Assembly (NCBI GenBank): GCA_916613615.1
Contig: OU744735.1
Span: forward strand, 40,807,468 to 40,871,467
DNA from: Steromphala cineraria
Lineage: Eukaryota > Mollusca > Gastropoda > Trochida > Trochidae
Direction of reading: 5' to 3'
DNA: 64,000 nt
Positions within the stretch are counted from its first letter, which is position 1. The number at the start of each line of letters is the position of its first letter. Position numbers and translations under genes: made by a program. Under the pieces are notes generated by a model that was given only the letters and a program-made list of their open reading frames with translations, was not told the DNA's origin and ran no database searches. Below, one piece after another: positions 50,317 to 62,725 of this stretch.

Positions 50317-51035
50317 AGACCTTTTCATGAGTTTGATGTTAGAAATAGCAAGATAAGGGCCATTTCGGTATTTTACAAATGAACGAACTTTATCCTGTTT
50401 AGGCGGCTCCCTTTCACGTTTTCCGATTTCATAACTTGACAGCATAACAATTTATTATGTATGATTACAAAATCCGAAAAGTATCAGCGATGAAACATGA
50501 TTTGAAATGTTGAAAAAGCAATTGATATTGTCAACGTCAGACACACTTGGATTTGTCTTCGTACCACGTTCAATTCAATCCGTTTCACCATGTCTATTTG
50601 ATTGTGCTCATTAAAAATGAAGCTCGATACATTAATGATATTGAGCTGAAATGGTAAGGCAACAACTCACATCATGAGTTTATTCATTTGCAACAGACTG
50701 TCATGGTATAATTACATTTGCCAATTGGAAATACTATGTTCGATAATTCAGGCCAAGAACAGAGTTTTGCACAGAGGATGTGGCCCATGGAACAGCACCT
50801 ATTAGCTCACCGGCTTCAATAAATGTTCAAACTGCCAGTCTATGCTCATTCTCAACGTTATTAATTAATATCATGGTAAATACAGTGTATTGTTATGTTA
50901 GCCAGCTACACTGGGTAGCTTCATACATTTAATAACCTAGCGTGAGAATTACACAGTTTATGCAGTGGTAAATATTGATTAACAAATATATTATTTAAGA
51001 TATATTTTGTTATATGTAACTAGTGATAGAAGTTG
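50317..51035. other. AT-rich intergenic
   Basis: No feature recognised. Confidence 0.35.
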
Positions 51036-51268
51036 TTAAAGGGGCAGTAGAACGTTTTTTGAAAATTGTATAATTAAATTTTGTCATTAATAAGTGAACG
51101 TTAAAGCTAATTGTTTTGTTTTTATAGTGTCAAAAATCTCATTACACAAACCAATCATCCATGGTCAGAGAACAAATCATAAAGATTTTCATAAAGTCCA
51201 TTGGCGGTCATTTTTGTGTGAACACCTTTAATTCATTTTGTGTTGAAAATGGAATCACATGGCTGAAT
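51036..51268 (+). mobile_element. TTAA-type TIR element (MITE family A), 3'-truncated
   Basis: Left end ttaaaggggcagtagaacgt and the internal landmarks are present, but the copy stops after acatggctgaatca without the right TIR. Confidence 0.8.
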
Positions 51269-52200
51269 CAAGATGAATCTGAAACTAAACAAGTTTAGAC
51301 CATAGAGTCAGATCATCAAATCATTTATGGGTGATCAGAAGCGCAAAAATCTTTTTGTTGACTCGAAGTCGAAATAAGTAAAAAATCTAAACTTTTCTAC
51401 AAAGTATTTATCTTGATTTAGAATAATCATTTTATTTTATTTTGTTTCCTCTTAATCCTCTTCCCTAATACATTTTCATCTAGGCGAATTCGTGTTAGTT
51501 ATAGGGACGAGTTAGATATGTGATCCATCGCATCGTTAAATCATTAATAGGTTAAATCATTAATAGGTAGCCGACAGTAATACATAATGCTTAGTGATAT
51601 ATCAGGTCTCAGTTTGCCTACCATACATTGATTGATATCATTTTAATAAAAGAATGCATCTTCAGCTGTTATTTAATAACAAATGCTTTTGAACCTTTAT
51701 TGTTACATCGAAAACATTTATTCCTTAAAGTTTAGACGGCAATTACCTTTGACATTTGGCAATTTAGAATTTCTTTGGTAATGCAACATCAGACATAATA
51801 ACGACATGTATTCATATTGAAAGTTAGTTTAGTTAGTTCGAATGAAATTAAGTTAGTGAACGATGTTTGACTGATGGGCCATGTCTCTCAACAGTCCGTA
51901 TCATGAATCATGTATCATGTATCACATTTCATTGTAAATCCTTGCCAGTTTGGTATTTGTAATATAAATTGTATTGTAATTGTATTTGTCTCATGTACCA
52001 CCGTTGGCGGATGTTTTAAATTAAAATAATGATGACGATGATGATGATGATGATCATCATGCTGTCAGTCCACGATATCAAACACTAGACTCGTTACATT
52101 AACGTGGTGTGGTGGTTTGTGTGTTTCGGCAACCCTCAAAGCAATGCCAGCTGGAGCTAAGATGCACCTGGTAGGGTCAACCAAGCTGGACAGCTCTCAA
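51269..52200. other. Intergenic; probable LINE 3' end with (GAT)n tail
   Basis: The stretch 51890-52060 ends tgtaccaccgttggcggatg, then ttttaaattaaaataat followed by (GATGAT)n (52029-52060). This resembles the 3' terminus of a non-LTR retrotransposon with a simple-repeat tail, but no coding part is attached. Confidence 0.4.
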
Positions 52201-52209
52201 CTCGTACTG

Positions 52210-52558
52210 CATTCTCTCCCCACAGAGGCAGATCAAGTCATGTTGATTTAGCCTCTGTTCTATTACGACGAGTTTGTGGGATAGAATGGGAGATGCCTGA
52301 TTGGAGGCAATCAAAATTAGTTGTGCAATGAGCGACGCTGTTCTTAAATCATCATTTTGGCTATTGAAACAAGGCAAATGCATTGTGATATGAACCACCC
52401 TTTCCATGCGAGAAGCGTTGTCATTTGATAAAGAAATTCAAATGTATTGTGATGAAAGTTTTTTCCGCCAGGGGAAACTGCCGGAACCCTGGGATGTCGG
52501 CGTAATAGAACAGAGGCTGAATCAACATGACTTGATCTGCCTCTGTGGGGAGAGAATG
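52210..52558. mobile_element. TIR family B element, best-preserved copy, 9-bp TSD
   Basis: About 349 bp, perfect terminal cattctctccccacagaggc and its inverse, flanked by identical ctcgtactg (52201-52209 and 52559-52567). TIRs extend some 45-60 bp with an indel. A 9-bp TSD with long TIRs fits Mutator-like or Merlin-like non-autonomous elements. Overlapping open frames on both strands inside it are products of the palindromic sequence, not genes. Confidence 0.92.
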
Positions 52559-52567
52559 CTCGTACTG

Positions 52568-53455
52568 AGAAGCCAGACCGAACTTGTGTCGTTCGAACAC
52601 CTGCTTTATATCTCTCACTAGCCTTTCTTTCCGTCTTTTCCCTCACCCTTTCTCCATGACCTATCTATATATATATATACTCTTTTTTGGATACCAACAT
52701 CCACGTGTTTAATAACTGAAATATCGTTAAAAGCACGTTAAACACCAAGTACTCCCACGTCTTATAATAACACCAATGAAACATAAGTTACTTGTCAATT
52801 AACTGGATGATTCACATTACGTAACTGTCAGGTAAGATGACGATATGATGTAGAAATGAACAAATGTGTCTGAGTGTGTGGGAGTAAATAATTACGTATA
52901 ATGTAAAATTGCCGTTATTAACATGACCATTCCTTGTTCGATAATTTTGCCCTGCAAATCCTTCATTCAAAGAAGGAGGTAATTGATTCGATCTGTAGAA
53001 GAATAGAATTGATTATATTTTGTACTGACATCTCTCTGACTAATAGCACTATTGATGTGAATGATTTTTAATGTTTATAATACTATTAATACTTCTGTTA
53101 TCACTAATGGGAACATGTTTGACGACAAACACATGACTTGTTTTTGTAAAATATATACATCACTTTGGAATGATGATAGCAAGTGTCAATATGTCATTGT
53201 AATGAAAATGGATTTGTTAAAAATAAATAGAAATGTATTTTTTGAATGGTGAGTTGATATAATGCTGTATAATGATTTATAGAAGAAAATCATTCACCTC
53301 AAAACAATCATTCAATGAAATGAAATACAATAAAAAGCAGAATATATATTCAGTAATTAATCTCCCGTTGAAGATATCGCTGTTTGATAAATCTACACAG
53401 TAAATACACATTGTGTAATGACATCCCTCGCTGACCGAATGAGGTCATTAAGACG
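52568..53455. other. AT-rich intergenic
   Basis: A short (TA)n run near 52668. Nothing else. Confidence 0.35.
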
Positions 53456-53478
53456 TCATAATCGTTAAAAATGACGTC
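53456..53478. promoter_or_regulatory. CRE-like pair
   Basis: An agacgtcat half-variant is followed by a tgacgtca palindrome, between the inverted bits cgctgac and gtcagcg. Weaker than the arrays at 20.06 and 32.7 kb. Confidence 0.4.
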
Positions 53479-53860
53479 ACAATGTCAGCGGGCCGGTAAG
53501 GATAGTCTTGTCGGCGAATTTCCTTTTTTTCGAGATTTAGTTGAGCCAGTCATAAATAAAATTCTAAGCTTGGTCCAATTTCGCTTGTCACACCATGCAC
53601 GTCTCATATAGAAGTTATGATATGGGACGTCGTTGTGTATTCTCTATTTATTATAAACCATTTATTTGAATTTTATTAAGGCTAGGCGTGCACTGATGTG
53701 ACATAAATCGCAGAGATGATAAACTGCTATCTAAATTATAGTCCTACCAATAGTGTTCTGTTAATAATAAGAGATTAATACAAGATGATAAATAATAACA
53801 CACTATTGCAAATGATAATCTGAAGCTGAAGCAAAGTTTCAATTAAGTTAATGTTCTGTT

Positions 53861-53935
53861 ACAGTCTAAGTAAACCTAGCCTCAATAGTATAGGAGTGAA
53901 ACTGATAATATTAAGGCTAGGTTTACTTAGACTGT
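53861..53935. repeat. Perfect 22-bp inverted repeat, 31-nt loop
   Basis: Arm 53861-53882 is the exact reverse complement of 53914-53935. No gene overlaps it. Confidence 0.95.
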
Positions 53936-54470
53936 GTTCTTTTTGTGGCTGTCAGAATTCGTGAATGTGAAAATAATGTATTGTGGTCAGTAGTTTTTTC
54001 ATTAAATGTGTTAAATATTTTTCTAATTTCATTTGGCTTTAATACAGACACCGTTGTACATGTTAAAAGCCATGTACAAGCCAAACAGTCATTTGTATCA
54101 TTCTTGTATATGGTATTGTGCAATGGTCAGTCGACAACTCTCAGTGGAGTACAGCAACAACTGGCGTATCTCGCCGGTTGAGTGGATCAACTGTTACTGA
54201 GGGTTTGAAGGGGTGATTCCCTATCCCACAACGAGACACGAGTTGTGAGATTCGTGGGCAATAGACTCTAGTCCAAATGTATCTCAGTTCACCCAGAAGT
54301 ACAATTGTGCACCTTGTGTGGGAGTGAAGGCAATGTGAAGATAACTTTAAAGTGTCAGACTCTTCATTGGCATCTCAGTTGCACACTCCTACTGAAACTG
54401 AGAAATAGAGCCATTGGCTCTGTAGCTCATCAAGCTGAAGAATAAGATGAAAATAAGTGAATAGGGCGTG
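53936..54470. other. Non-coding, repeat-like
   Basis: Less AT-rich than average and rich in short inverted motifs. No coding frame with support. Confidence 0.35.
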
Positions 54471-54473
54471 GCC

Positions 54474-54810
54474 CCTGTGACCCTCATTAGGGGCCACACG
54501 GCAACATTAGCTATACGTTATAGTCCCCACTAGTCAAGGAGTCTGTACACAAAGTTTCAGCTTTCTAGGCCTTTTGCTCCTCGAGAAGATGAACATAGGT
54601 TTTAATGGCGTGGCCCCTGCGACCCTTAATAGGGTCCACCGGGCCACAAAAACGATAAATTATGACCCCGACTAGTCAAGGGGTATGTACACAAAGTTTC
54701 AGCTTTCTAGGCCTTATGCTTATGCTGGAGGAGAAGTCGAAAATGCACAAAGGTTACGGACGGACGGACGCCGGACACCATGCCATGCCATGCCATAAGC
54801 CCATCGGATC
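54474..54810. repeat. 132-bp tandem pair ending in GGAC/CCATG runs
   Basis: Two units (from 54474 and 54607) share ggcgtggcccctg, cacaaagtttcagctttct and aggcctt. They are followed by acggacggacggacgccgga and repeated ccatg, then ataagcccatcgg. This closely resembles a repeat tail frequent in bivalve genomes. Confidence 0.7.
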
Positions 54811-56650
54811 TTACAGACCAGATGAGCATACGCATTCACCTTTGAGTATTGTTATCTTGAAGATCGTTTAATCTTACCTACATGTAACACTAATGTTGTC
54901 AAAACAAATCACAACTGTTGGAAAATGGTTTCACTGCTCGTAAGTTTCTATTTAACTCATATTTCTTTCCAAACTTTGAGTTTGTCAACATTTCTTGTCA
55001 AGATACATATATGACATGTATATATATATATATATATAATGTATGTTCATTTGGAATTGTTAAAGGTACAGTCATGTGATACGATGGTTACTGAAACTTC
55101 GTTTATGATGAATTCACAACGACGTTATTCCTTTTTAAAATCTTCAATGCTTTTGTAAAAAAAAACATTCCCTAGTATAACTTACTGCCAGGTCAACTGT
55201 CAAAGTTTCAAAACTATTCGAATACATTTTTTTTTATTTATAAAAAATGCAAGACAAATTCACACATCACGATTTTGAAATTAAAAGCAAAGATTTGACT
55301 TCAGAGAGATCTTTGAGTTTTTTTAGATATTCATTTTCATTTCATTTTTTGAAAAACTTCTCTTTTTGGTTATGAATGTAAGTGAAAAGTAATCCATCTT
55401 AAACAGGAAGGCCTGAAGATGCGTTGGAATATCTCTCAGTGAAGACATGAACGCATTAACCTTTGGTTACTGTTATCAGGAAGACCTTTTGCCCCTCAAC
55501 AAAACAGGCATCAGTCTTGCTTCCAAAACAATATATTCTTCCTTGAATGACAGCTTTAGTTAGGGAAATATCTCAATCATTCAGTGCACTCAGTATAGAA
55601 TTCTTGCTCCTTCAGGTCAATATTATATGTCAGGTAAATATTATATATATTACAGGTTTGCTAAATAAATAGCGCATGTAAAGGTCGATTTGATATCTGT
55701 TAACCAAGGCAAGACACCAGAAATGTATGCTTGTTAATACACCGTCCTGAAGCAAAGAAAGTGCCTTTTTATTTCAACAGCTATGTTTTTAAATTAACCA
55801 ACACAGTATCAATTTCATAGTTAACTTCCGGGATGTTTTTCTTTTCAATTGTTTTTTTACATGAAGAGTTACATGTTTTGATCCACACAAAGGGAATCAA
55901 TCATAGGAAAAAAACATTAAGTAAAAGAAATAATAAGACATTGTATGAAAAAAAGATCATCAATCAAGTTCATGTATATTGCCAATTTCCCTGCAAATTC
56001 GTTAATTCTGGCTTTTCTACAAAATCTTACTTTATCAATAAAATAATAGTATCTTAACTCTCTCTTATACTTTATAAATGTAATATTGTGCAAGTAGCAA
56101 AATACGATCAAAATAAGTATCAGTTTGAAATGTTGTTGAACAACGAAAAAGGATCAAGTCAACATGAAGTTTTATTTCACCTTTGTGTGAACAATTATCT
56201 TCAATCTATTTGCAAACTTGTTGCCAAAAGTGACAGGCATGTATTAAACGGAAAGATTCTGTGGAGCAGTCTGAATTGCATCCATCTTAATTTAGGATCA
56301 AGAGTGGTTTTAAAGGGCTTAATATAAATTTTATTCCAGTTTGCGATAATCAATGTTTTTTCTTCCCATCTTTCAACTTCCGAAGTGTTATCAATCACCC
56401 TGTGTGTGATGCAGACCAAAACATTTGTACCTTTCGAATGAAGTTATGTATACGTGTTTACAAGGTATTTGTTTTTAGTAGATATATTCAAAACCGATGC
56501 TATAAGGTTTCCTAATTTTTGATTGACCATTTTGATATTCTTTTATACTTGGCTATGTTTTAAACATGGTTGCGTTAAAAACTTTTTTTTTCACATTATT
56601 CAATTAAATATGGTTTACAGTACCCCCACAGTCTTCCCAAGGACAATATC
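54811..56650. other. AT-rich intergenic
   Basis: (TA)n at 55018-55039. Several short shadow frames at 55833-56420. No gene. Confidence 0.35.
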
Positions 56651-57495
56651 CAGTGGAATCTGTCTAAACCGGCACTCGTTCGGACCGGAGAAAATGTTGT
56701 AATAGCCAGAGTGTTGGATTGGTCAATGTTGCCATTTTCATGTTAACCATGACATACGATAGAATAAAGATACTGTTCAAACACAAGGATCAACACCGTC
56801 TCTTTATTATATAAATATTAACTTTCTTTCACAGGTTTCATCTAATCTTTTCTTACAAAAATTACCATTAAACATAACAAATTACATTTTGATCGCATAG
56901 TCTTGCATTACTTTCTCCTCACCTTATTAATACTATCACTGACCACTTGAATGATTGACTAAATAAGCAAGTAACCCAGCCTACTATCAATTGGGGATCA
57001 ACACCTGGCATTGACAATCAATCAATCAATCGATAGTTTAGTTCCGTCTCACTTGTGTACATGCTTATATTTTTATTCCAAACAGTATACAAATTATATA
57101 GACCATTTAAAAATATACACAACCAATCGCCCAGCGTTTTATGAGACGATATAAAACACGTATATACATATATATTCATTCAAAATATAGTTATTAGACA
57201 TAAAATATATACAAAACATATAAGATGCAGATAAATTATATAATTGACAAACAATCACTATGGACACACTATTTAGAGACTGCCTATCCCTGGCTATTTA
57301 TTATAGTTAGTGTAATAAAGAACCGTAAGCAACTTCTTGTGTTGATGTCGGTTTAGACAGCACATTGTGTCTACTGGGGCCAAGAAATATTGTCGGTATT
57401 CAGAATAGACATATGTCGGGTAGGTCGATGTTTATTATATGAAAATATGAACAAGCTCTGTCGGGTTCGAAAAATTATATCGGTTTAGACAGATG
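56651..57495. mobile_element. pogo/Tigger-like remnant (tentative)
   Basis: The left end cagtggaatctgtctaaacc, followed by ggcactcgttcggaccgg, resembles the TIR layout of pogo/Tigger elements (CAGTGGAA.. with inverted right copies). Inverted pieces cggtttagacag occur at about 57347-57359 and 57480-57492. The interior is AT-rich with no transposase frame. The exact limits are uncertain. Confidence 0.4.
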
Positions 57496-58015
57496 GTATA
57501 TATTCTTATATCTATTTGGTTGTGATGCCCAGATGCATTGTGTGTATTCACATGACTCGCTTCTACATCTGTTAGAATCAGGGCCAGAAAATTTTGTCAG
57601 CGATTCCAAAGTGAACGAAGATGAAGATATTTGCTGTACATTCATTTACAAACAAAATTGACATTTTTAGTGTATGATTGCAACAAAATCTTAACGAAAA
57701 AACAACAAAAAGTGATTTTAATATTAATAGTATGAAACTGCAAAAATACAAATTTGACAAGTAAGAGAAAAGAGTGTTAATGTTTATTAAATGTTTACTA
57801 CAGTTGAACTTAACATGGGCAGACACCACACGTTACTCGATAAGGCCTAATGTACGTCTATATGATTTAAATTGCTGAGAATATCCATCTTTACTCGATA
57901 TATCAGCCGACTATATCTCTCGAATGTTTGACTCGAGGACGAGTCTCTTCGTGGATGGGGTGAATGTGACAGGGTGAGGTCTACTACTTCCTACTGGTTT
58001 CGGCTGGAGAGATAT
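57496..58015. other. Intergenic spacer
   Basis: One 83-codon minus frame without motif. Near 57930 gactcgaggacgagtc forms a small palindrome. Confidence 0.35.
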
Positions 58016-58090
58016 CTCTTTGGCCGAACAGGTAGAGCGTAGGACTCTCAACCCGGACGTCCCGGGTTCGAATCCCGCGTGGACATGAAA
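58016..58090 (+). repeat. tRNA-derived sequence (SINE head or tRNA pseudogene)
   Basis: Box A tggccgaacagg (58021-58032) and box B ggttcgaatcc (58065-58075) have RNA polymerase III spacing. The anticodon-loop equivalent ctctcaa would give CTC (Glu), but the anticodon stem has two mismatched pairs and the acceptor ends do not pair, so it is not a functional tRNA. The non-tRNA sequence that follows suggests a SINE. Confidence 0.55.
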
Positions 58091-58784
58091 ATATTGGATT
58101 TTCTTCCCTGCTACACGTTAACCATTGCTACCGATTAAGGGCTTATCTTAGATTTGAGCGAACGGTAGGAATTAAATTCCGATTCTTTAAAGCATCAAAT
58201 AGAAAATAGTGAACTGTGCCTATACAATCTATTGATATATTTATGTTATTTAAGTTGTGAGTGTAAGTTAATGTAATTGTAGGTAACGATTGGTTGGTCA
58301 ATGGTATTTAGGGAAAAAGGACAAGAAAACATACAAAGCTCGATCAAGCTACATGAATATATTCCTTTATCGCAAATGATTAAGAGGTGTTCACACTTAA
58401 ATTGTAATCATGAGTTTTTGCTATAAACATTATATAAATATATACATGTATTTAAAGGATGACTTATTCTTTACGAGCTATAATGGTTGAGTATTTTATT
58501 GATTGATCCTCTAGACTTAATGCGTTTGGCATAATAGTAATGTAACTTTATGTTAAGAAATAAAATTTCCCAATACGTAAGATGGGAAATCTAAGAAGTC
58601 CTATGAGTGTAATAAGGCTTATTCCGACATGGTACCGATTTTGTCAGTCTGAAAATTCATTATGTGTGTTTGTTTCAGTATCTAATGAAGATATGAATTT
58701 CCATTTCAAAGAAGGGTAAATTGTCAAACGTTCGTATGATATATTTCTTTCATTGCAATTTTTGAAGTTGTTGGAACCTTTAAG
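58091..58784. other. AT-rich intergenic
   Basis: No feature recognised. Confidence 0.35.
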
Positions 58785-60700
58785 CCACATATAATATAAT
58801 ACAAGGCTTGTTGTGAAGATGATTGACTCGGTAGCCAAGGGGAAATATAAGACTGTGAGTCGTAGATAGTTCTGCAAAAAGCGCCTATTGACACCAGGAA
58901 ATGGAAATGAGACTGTTGTTACGAAATCATTCTGTTTGTGTACCACTGTCTGTCTCTATGAAAACTTATGAAGATGAATAGATATATATTAACAAATTCT
59001 ATTTCTACAAACTAAACAACAGCATACAAAATAAAAGTAATCGTTTTCCAAAATCAATCCGAACCAGTGAGACGTCGTATTACTACATATGATTGTAAAC
59101 GATTTCACCTTTAGTATGCCGTTGTTACTATCAGGACAATAGCCCACCCTGAAAAAAACCCACACCTAATTTTGGGTAAGCGGAAAAAAAAACATCAATG
59201 ATTTTAGAAGTGTAGAGAATTATTATCTACAGATGAGAGAGTTTGCTATGTGTGAAACAAGAAGACTACATAAGCATTACTGATTAGAATGACAAGAATG
59301 TGTGCTGTTAGTGTTTAGATTGATATTGCCTATGTGACTTGAAACATTATGACATTAAGAGCCAGTGATTTCTTTATGTGTAATGATATTACTTTTTGAA
59401 GACATATTGTTAAGAAATACACTTTTTCACATATAGATGGAATCTTATAAATTTCAAGATCTAATCTCCATCAAAATAATTTTACGTTCACATTAAGGCC
59501 TCTCTTAAACAGACATATAACACACCAAGTAATTGAAAAAAACATATTCATGTAATGAATAGAGTGGGGTTTTGTCCTAGAATGTATCAGAATGGTGTGG
59601 GGTTTTTTCAGGGTGGGCTTTTGTCCGGATGGGCTTTTGTCCGGATGGGCTTTTATCCGGGTGGGCTTTTGTCCTAGAATCGTTTACACTTTATTATCTA
59701 ATAGAGAGTCTGTACAAGTTTATCAGATGTATACCCTTTAAAGAACATGACAAAATATATTGGTATTGAACGTATTACTACATGTAGGAACCATGGATTG
59801 TTGAATTCAACAATGTCAAAATCATGCTTTTACGATGACAACGTGTAAATAAAATTGGCATTTGTCAAAGGTAATTGGACAATGGATGTTTACGTAAACC
59901 TTCATGAAACTTTGAACCTTGTTTCCCCCCTGTAAAGTTTGTCCAATACCCGCCCAGCATTTCTGTTTTGTGACAACATATTGTCAGGATTGCCGATTCT
60001 TCTAACGTTGATAAACATTAGTATTTTTTTCAATTTTAAAAGTTTTGTGCATGGTTTATATCAGTATTTTTACATAAAGATTAATAACATTTGCTAACTA
60101 ATAATAAAACTGCATAACAAACCAATGAAATAATCATGCATGACGAAATTTGGTTTGTACATATGTTACTGTACAATCACTTCATGCTGCTAAACAACTA
60201 TCCATTCCTTATGGTCTACTGTAACAATAATATATGTTATGGTAATATTGCATACTTAAGTGACTGATGATCTATGAACTGTAAATAATCATACTCAAAT
60301 GTCAAAACAAATTCCTCGTTAAAATGGCATCAAACAAAAAATAAAAGTACATTATATAAGCGAGGTAATGCAGCATGAATGTCAAAATTTTTGTTTGATG
60401 ACTCTACTTTGAGAACATGCATTATGTAGAAGTTTAAACAAATCATGGATATAAGCACTGTGTGAGTAGCCTTTTGTTAGAACATTAGTACCTTAAGTGT
60501 ACTTTGTTGAACAATTTTCTATTTTGGAATGATAATAGGCTTTTGGGTGTGTTTGTTTTCTCACCAATAAGTAGCATAGATAGGGAAAGGTAATTTTGAT
60601 CCATATTTATGTTTTAAAGCACAATTAGGCGCTCTGTTTTGCCAAATGATCTTTATCTAAACTCAAACCTAAACAATGCTCGTTACTGGTTTGATGGATT
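58785..60700 (+). repeat. Triplicated segment, copy 3
   Basis: Diverged module R (58785-58970) and module S (about 60450-60510) of the repeat described at 42705, here interrupted by the TIR element at 59133-59674. Confidence 0.5.
59133..59674. mobile_element. TIR element with tandemly amplified right end
   Basis: Left arm aggacaatagcccaccctg then aaaaaaacccacacc (59133-59167) is inverted at 59594-59626. The right terminal 16 bp (ggNtgggcttttNtcc) are then repeated so that four copies stand in tandem (59611-59674). Confidence 0.75.
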
Positions 60701-62045
60701 AACTATCTAAAGAAAATGCTAAGTTTTTGCTGAATTATTATAACAAAAATAAATGGACATCTTTAGACATTTTAATGGTAACGAGAGTGAAAAGAGGGCC
60801 TGTGAGTGCCCGAATACATGCAATAATCCGATTTCTGGAAATTCATGTATTTGAAATGATCTTGAATGGAACAAAAGGAAGCTGCATATGGCTTGTATTT
60901 TTCAAGTCTTTATAAAATAGGAATGATAAAAGAAACAATTTAAGTTATTACATTGCAAATATTACTGTCTTATGCACACAACAGGGTAAAGTAGAGGGCA
61001 TTGTCCAATGGAACCTTCATATGCGAGTCCGAATAACACAAAATAGCGGCTGATTCTGTGTTATTTGTTTTCGTTTATGGGTGCTATTGGACTTTTGAAC
61101 GTAATTGTGTTATTTATCTTATAAACAGTACGTTTGTCTGCATTTATGTTGATATTGCGTGTTCAAAGACTTTAGTTCTAACTCTATCTCTGTTATTATT
61201 GAAAATGAAGATCCTTAACCTATTCTTGATAACACGTTATGATTTGTTGTTTTGCTTTCGTACAGGTGAGGTAACTGTTGACATCTCTGTGAGTGTGTAT
61301 TATATTGAGCATTTGCCTTCCTGTCTCTGATGTACAGAAAGTATTTATCTACAGGTAGACTATTCCAATCAAGATCAAAACATGCCTTGAGATAAGCTAA
61401 TTACTCAGAACAGAACAGAACAGAACAGAACAGAACAGGGGTTTATTCTCAAGATAGTGATATATTTACAAGTATATACAAATATGATATACATGTAGAT
61501 GGTCATTTACATAGTATTATTTGAATAGTTTCAGACATTGTTTGATATATTTCTGACAATTTGTAAATAAGCTGAAGTTCTTTGAAGACAGCATCCAATA
61601 TCCCGGGAAACATGTTTTGATGTGTCTGTGCTCTAAGGCTCTACCGTCATATGGTGATACTGATTTGCAAAGCACTGCTACTATGAAACTTATACTAAAT
61701 TGCTACAACGATCAACTGTAACAGTATACTAAGGCATTTCCAACCAAATCCCTCATAAACTGGACATATATAGAATCAAAAATAAAAACTTGCATCTTCT
61801 CCGTGAACATAGATATTAACTGGTTGTACTGAACGTGTGATTCTTACATATCCAGCATACAATGTACAGGCATAAGTTCGGTATAAAAAAAGTTGTAATT
61901 GTCAATAACGATATAAGCTTTCAATATCACACTCCCATAATATCAATTATAAAAATTTAAACATACCTTCATTATTTGTATGCCCTAGCCATATATTGGA
62001 TTACCCTCGGTTGTCCGTACGTCCGTACGTACGTTACCACTCTAT
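60701..62045. other. AT-rich intergenic with pentanucleotide repeat
   Basis: (CAGAA)n at 61406-61438. Short frames at 60727 and 61058 have no support. Confidence 0.35.
61406..61438. repeat. (CAGAA)n microsatellite
   Basis: Six perfect pentanucleotide units. Confidence 0.95.
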
Positions 62046-62050
62046 ACAGG

Positions 62051-62725
62051 GTATTGTTTATCCACTTCTCCTCAAAAACCATTCAACAGATTTAATTGAA
62101 ATCGCAGACATGGCTTTTGGGCATCCTAAGGGTGTGCATCTCATATTTTGTTTTTCAATTTTTTATTTTTTTTCAAATTTCTGGCATCTTAACTCACGTG
62201 AATTTATGTGCAAGTGAAAGCTCATAGTAGTGTGATAGGGGGTGTTGTTTATCCACTTTTCCTCAAAAACCGTTCAATGGATTTAATTTAAATTGCACAC
62301 ACGGCTATAGGCATCCTAAGGGTGTGCATCTCATATTTTGTTTTTCAATTTTTGAATTTTGTTCAAATTTCTGACATCTTGAACTTAGGTGAATTTTTGT
62401 GCAAGTGAAAGCTCATAGTAGTGTGATAGGGGGTGTTGTTTATCCACTTCTCCTCAAAAACCGTTCAATGGATTTAATTTAAATTGCACACATGGCTTAT
62501 AGGCATCCTAAGGGTGTGCATCTCATATTTTGTTTTTCATTTTTTTAATTGTTTTCAAATTTCTGACATGTTGAACTTAGGTGAATGTTTTGTGCAAGTG
62601 AAAGCTCATAGTAGAGTGATAGGGGGTGTTGTTTATCCACTTTTCCTCAAAAAGTACTGGATAGACTGCGCTATTCTTCCAAACATGCTTTAAAGGTATC
62701 CTAAAGGTGTGCACCTTATATTATG
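62051..62725 (+). repeat. 191-bp tandem repeat, about 3.5 units
   Basis: Units start at 62051, 62242, 62433 and 62626, each opening gtgttgtttatccacttNtc and containing gcatcctaagggtgtgcatc. The open frames at 61996 and 62484 are inside the array and are not genes. The array is preceded by a gtacgtccgtacgtacgt run. Confidence 0.9.

Noticed and set aside
52344..52646. Open frames on both strands at 52.2-52.6 kb
   Set aside because: They run through the inverted ends of a TIR element, which keeps frames open by symmetry.
58021..58080. Functional tRNA-Glu gene
   Set aside because: Anticodon stem mismatches and unpaired acceptor ends; only the promoter boxes are intact.
62051..62725. CRISPR-like array
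   Set aside because: Units are 191 bp and contiguous without unique spacers, so it is a plain tandem repeat.
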